From NCBI GenBank assembly GCA_009746045.1, contig RPFO01000080.1, forward strand, positions 5,496,205 through 5,526,204: DNA of 30,000 bases, read 5' to 3'. Position numbers and translations under genes: made by a program. Position 1 is the first letter of the stretch. Every line of letters starts with the position of its first letter. The notes beneath the pieces are model-generated. The model did not search any database, was not told where the DNA came from, and was given only the letters and a program-made list of their open reading frames with translations. Shown piece after piece: positions 28,441 through 30,000 of the stretch. Source of the stretch: Mesostigma viride. Its lineage: Eukaryota; Streptophyta; Mesostigmatophyceae; Mesostigmatales; Mesostigmataceae.

Positions 28441-28839
28441 TCAACGATTGAAGTATGATACGTATCACATGTAGTTACGTATCATATGTACAGTATGTTG
28501 CGTAATTATTAACCTAGTATTGAGGGATGCACTTGTCTCCTTCACAGAGAGGCAAAGGCACATCGTGTCAGTTCATCCGATACCGTATCTACTGGTATAG
28601 ACTAAAGTAGTCGTGCTACTACGACAAGGACATTTTCATGGCAGTAGAATATTAAGGGCATTATCGTCTTGTGCATGTTGAGAAGAAATGACAACGTCTT
28701 CTCCTTCTGGGTTAGCGAGAGAGGGGGTGAGCGAGAGAGGGGGCGACCGACGGGCGTCCTCATTTCATTTCAACCCTTTTTTCGCTGCTATTGCGCCCTT
28801 ACCATGGTGCCATCCTTTTGCCCGCCCCCCTCCCACCAG

Positions 28840-29226
28840 TCTCCCCTGACCGGCCGCATCATCATCGACAGCACGGGCCAGAGCCAGATGGACCAGGCGT
28901 TGCAGGCTTTTCGTGAGGTCAGCCCCTCGGGCGCTGCCGCCCCCACGCGCCAGCTCCTCACCTGCGACTCTGGGTCCCTGGCTGCACTGTCTGTCCCCGT
29001 GACTGCGGGCAGCAAGTACGTGTTCGTGTACGACTGGGCGGTGCCGTCGTTTGGCGGCGAGTACACGGTCACGATACGCGACGCGTCCCTGGGCACCCTG
29101 GATAAACCAGTATTGATCGACGTGCTCCCATTTGAGTATAAGGCCAGTGCGCGGATGGGGGACAACGTCACCGAGCGCGTGCACTCCAACTGCGGGAGCA
29201 TTGCCTCGGACGGCTTTGAGATTTTC
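28840..29226 (+). CDS. Module 3 exon b: end of d1 and start of d2
   Basis: This 387-nt exon (phase 0 to 0, 129 codons) reads SPLTGRIIIDSTGQSQMDQ, a Cys (LLTCDSG), SVPVTAGSKYVFVYDW, GGEYTVTIRDASLGTLDKP, VLPFEY, a second Cys (SNCGS) and ends DGFEIF. It aligns with 1b and 2b but is 21 nt shorter in the variable N-terminal third. One NVT sequon. The acceptor is CCCACCAG and the donor is TTC|GTGAGT. Confidence 0.88.
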
Positions 29227-29712
29227 GTGAGTCTGTGGAGTTGTTCATTGCTCTTCAGTTGGTTTGGAGTTCTTTGTGAGTTTGTAGAGTTGTTGAGATC
29301 TTGGTGAGTTTTGGAGCAGTTGATAGCCCTTTAGTTGGCTTTGAGGTCCTTGTGAGTTTCTGGACTTCTGGAGCGTGCACATGAATCGCTTTTGTGAGTG
29401 CTCCAGTTTGTTAACACCCTCTTTGTGAGCGCCTTCGTTGGCTTTGAGACCTCGGTGAGGTATTTACAGTTCCTTCTGGCCCTTGTGTTGGACTCAACCA
29501 TATTGGTGACTCAAAGCCCCTTCATAGCCCTTGCGTTGGCTACTACCTCTCTGTGGGTCAGTAAGGCTGCGGAGCTCGCGTATGAACCTCGTTGTGAGTA
29601 CTGCGGTCTGGCAGCAACCTCATTGTGGATGCCATTGGCCGGCTTCGGGCTTTTCATAAGTGATCTCTTCAAATAGCCCTTTCGTTGGCTTCAAAATTTT
29701 CGTGAGTCTTGG
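29227..29712 (+). repeat. Array of decayed exon-b 3' ends with decoy donors
   Basis: Units include TTGGTTTGGAGTTCTTTGTG plus AGTTTG (29259), GTTGAGATCTTGGTGAG (29291), TTGGCTTTGAGGTCCTTGTG plus AGTTTC (29334), TTGGCTTTGAGACCTCGGTG plus AGG (29438) and TTGGCTTCAAAATTTTCGTG plus AGTC (29684). Many keep an intact GTGAG donor. Confidence 0.83.
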
Positions 29713-30000
29713 TTCTTCATACCCTCGAATATGCTACAACTTACTTTGAGTTTAAGCTTTTTCTAGCTGTCATATTCTCAATTGGGAGGGTCCCCCAAGG
29801 AAGAGAAGTGTCACAGGTGGAGCCCCTCCCCCTGCTCATTTCATCACCGTCAACGCCCCCTCTTTCCCACGCCCACCCCCACCCACCCACCCCCCTTCCA
29901 CCTCTCTCCACCTTCTCAAGCCCCCAACTCCCCCCCCCGTCCCCCTTCCACCCCTCTCAACCCCCACTCAATCCACCTCTTCCCCCCCCCCCCCCCCCAC
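29227..30000 (+). other. Intron 21 (5' part) with a donor-derived array and a C-rich end
   Basis: At least eight variants of the exon-b end plus donor (GGCTTTGAGATTTTCGTGAG) fill 29259-29712. From about 29815 to 30000 the sequence is C-rich (CCACCC, CCCCCTTCCACC), like the acceptor side of other introns. Exon c of module 3 is expected beyond the window. Confidence 0.8.

Larger units (their letters stand above)
25631..28839 (+). other. Intron 20 (3,209 nt), the largest; satellite, donor copies, inverted repeat, ORF fragments
   Basis: Copies of the exon-a end lie at about 25771-25805 (very close), 26609-26640, 28616-28632 and 28689-28713. A 9-nt pyrimidine satellite fills 25890-26450. A 590-bp inverted repeat lies at 27116-27706. 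ORF fragments on + lie at 27865-28440. Near 28445-28500 there are short TGATACGTATCA palindromes. The acceptor is CTCCCACCAG. Confidence 0.75.
405..29226 (+). other. Giant multi-exon gene (internal part) for a tandem-module, PPC-like surface protein
   Basis: This is the gene-level entry. Twenty-one exons join to 4,404 nt without a stop, entering at 405 in phase 0 and leaving at 29226 in phase 0. All 20 complete introns are GT...AG. The order is one orphan exon, nine exons a-i, the same nine again, then a and b of a third copy. Intron phases repeat as 1-0-0-1-0-2-1-0-2-1. The product is built of repeated Cys-containing beta-rich domains with motifs such as FSYTPTATG, VTAGS-Y and GDYVVTIRDA. 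These resemble the PPC-like beta-sandwich family seen in secreted proteins. Many N-x-S/T sites and 16 Cys per module fit an extracellular or wall protein. No start codon, signal peptide, membrane segment or stop lies in the window, so total size and location are unknown. The module architecture is seen directly; family assignment is inference. Confidence 0.85.

Overview
The window lies inside one very large, intron-rich eukaryotic gene on the + strand. Neither the start nor the stop codon is present. I support 21 exons from 405 to 29226. They total 4,404 nt and read as 1,468 uninterrupted codons. Every intron is GT...AG and every exon-exon phase agrees. Base composition is balanced, introns are 0.27-3.2 kb and packed with minisatellites, and donors are of GTGAGT/GTGCGT/GTACGT type. 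This suggests a protist or microalga (a green-lineage alga is only a guess). I see no bacterial-style operon, rRNA or tRNA.

The protein is a tandem array of a module of about 595 residues encoded by nine exons (called a to i here). Module 1 runs from 2865 to 14486 (exons of 167, 408, 310, 140, 227, 59, 167, 257 and 47 nt, 1,782 nt in all). Module 2 runs from 15810 to 25186 (170, 408, 322, 143, 206, 59, 170, 260 and 47 nt, 1,785 nt). Module 3 starts at 25458 and has exons a and b before the window ends. A single exon at 405-681 is the end of a related domain upstream. The module begins and ends in phase 1, so it is a class 1-1 cassette. Each module seems to hold four related Cys-containing beta-rich domains: d1 = a + first part of b; d2 = rest of b + c; d3 = d+e+f; d4 = g+h+i. 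Motifs such as PDV/FYTFS, TAGS-YVFVYDW and GDYVVTIRDA recall the PPC-like (pre-peptidase C-terminal) beta-sandwich families. Sixteen cysteines per module and many N-x-S/T sequons suggest a secreted or cell-surface protein. No enzyme motif is visible.

The most striking feature is in the introns. At most exon edges, the few dozen bases spanning the exon-intron junction are repeated, in decaying or tandem form, inside the adjoining intron. This happens on both donor and acceptor sides (for example after all three a exons, after both h exons, after c2, e2, d2, g2, i2 and b3; before b1, c2, d1, e1, g1 and h2). Introns appear to have grown by repeated duplication of their own boundaries, leaving strings of decoy splice sites. 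Exon lengths stayed nearly fixed meanwhile. Other intron content: C-rich, pyrimidine, 9-, 24-, 32- and 61-nt satellites; CGTCAG/CTGACG hairpin repeats; and, in the last complete intron, a ~590-bp inverted repeat beside ORF fragments that may come from a mobile element.
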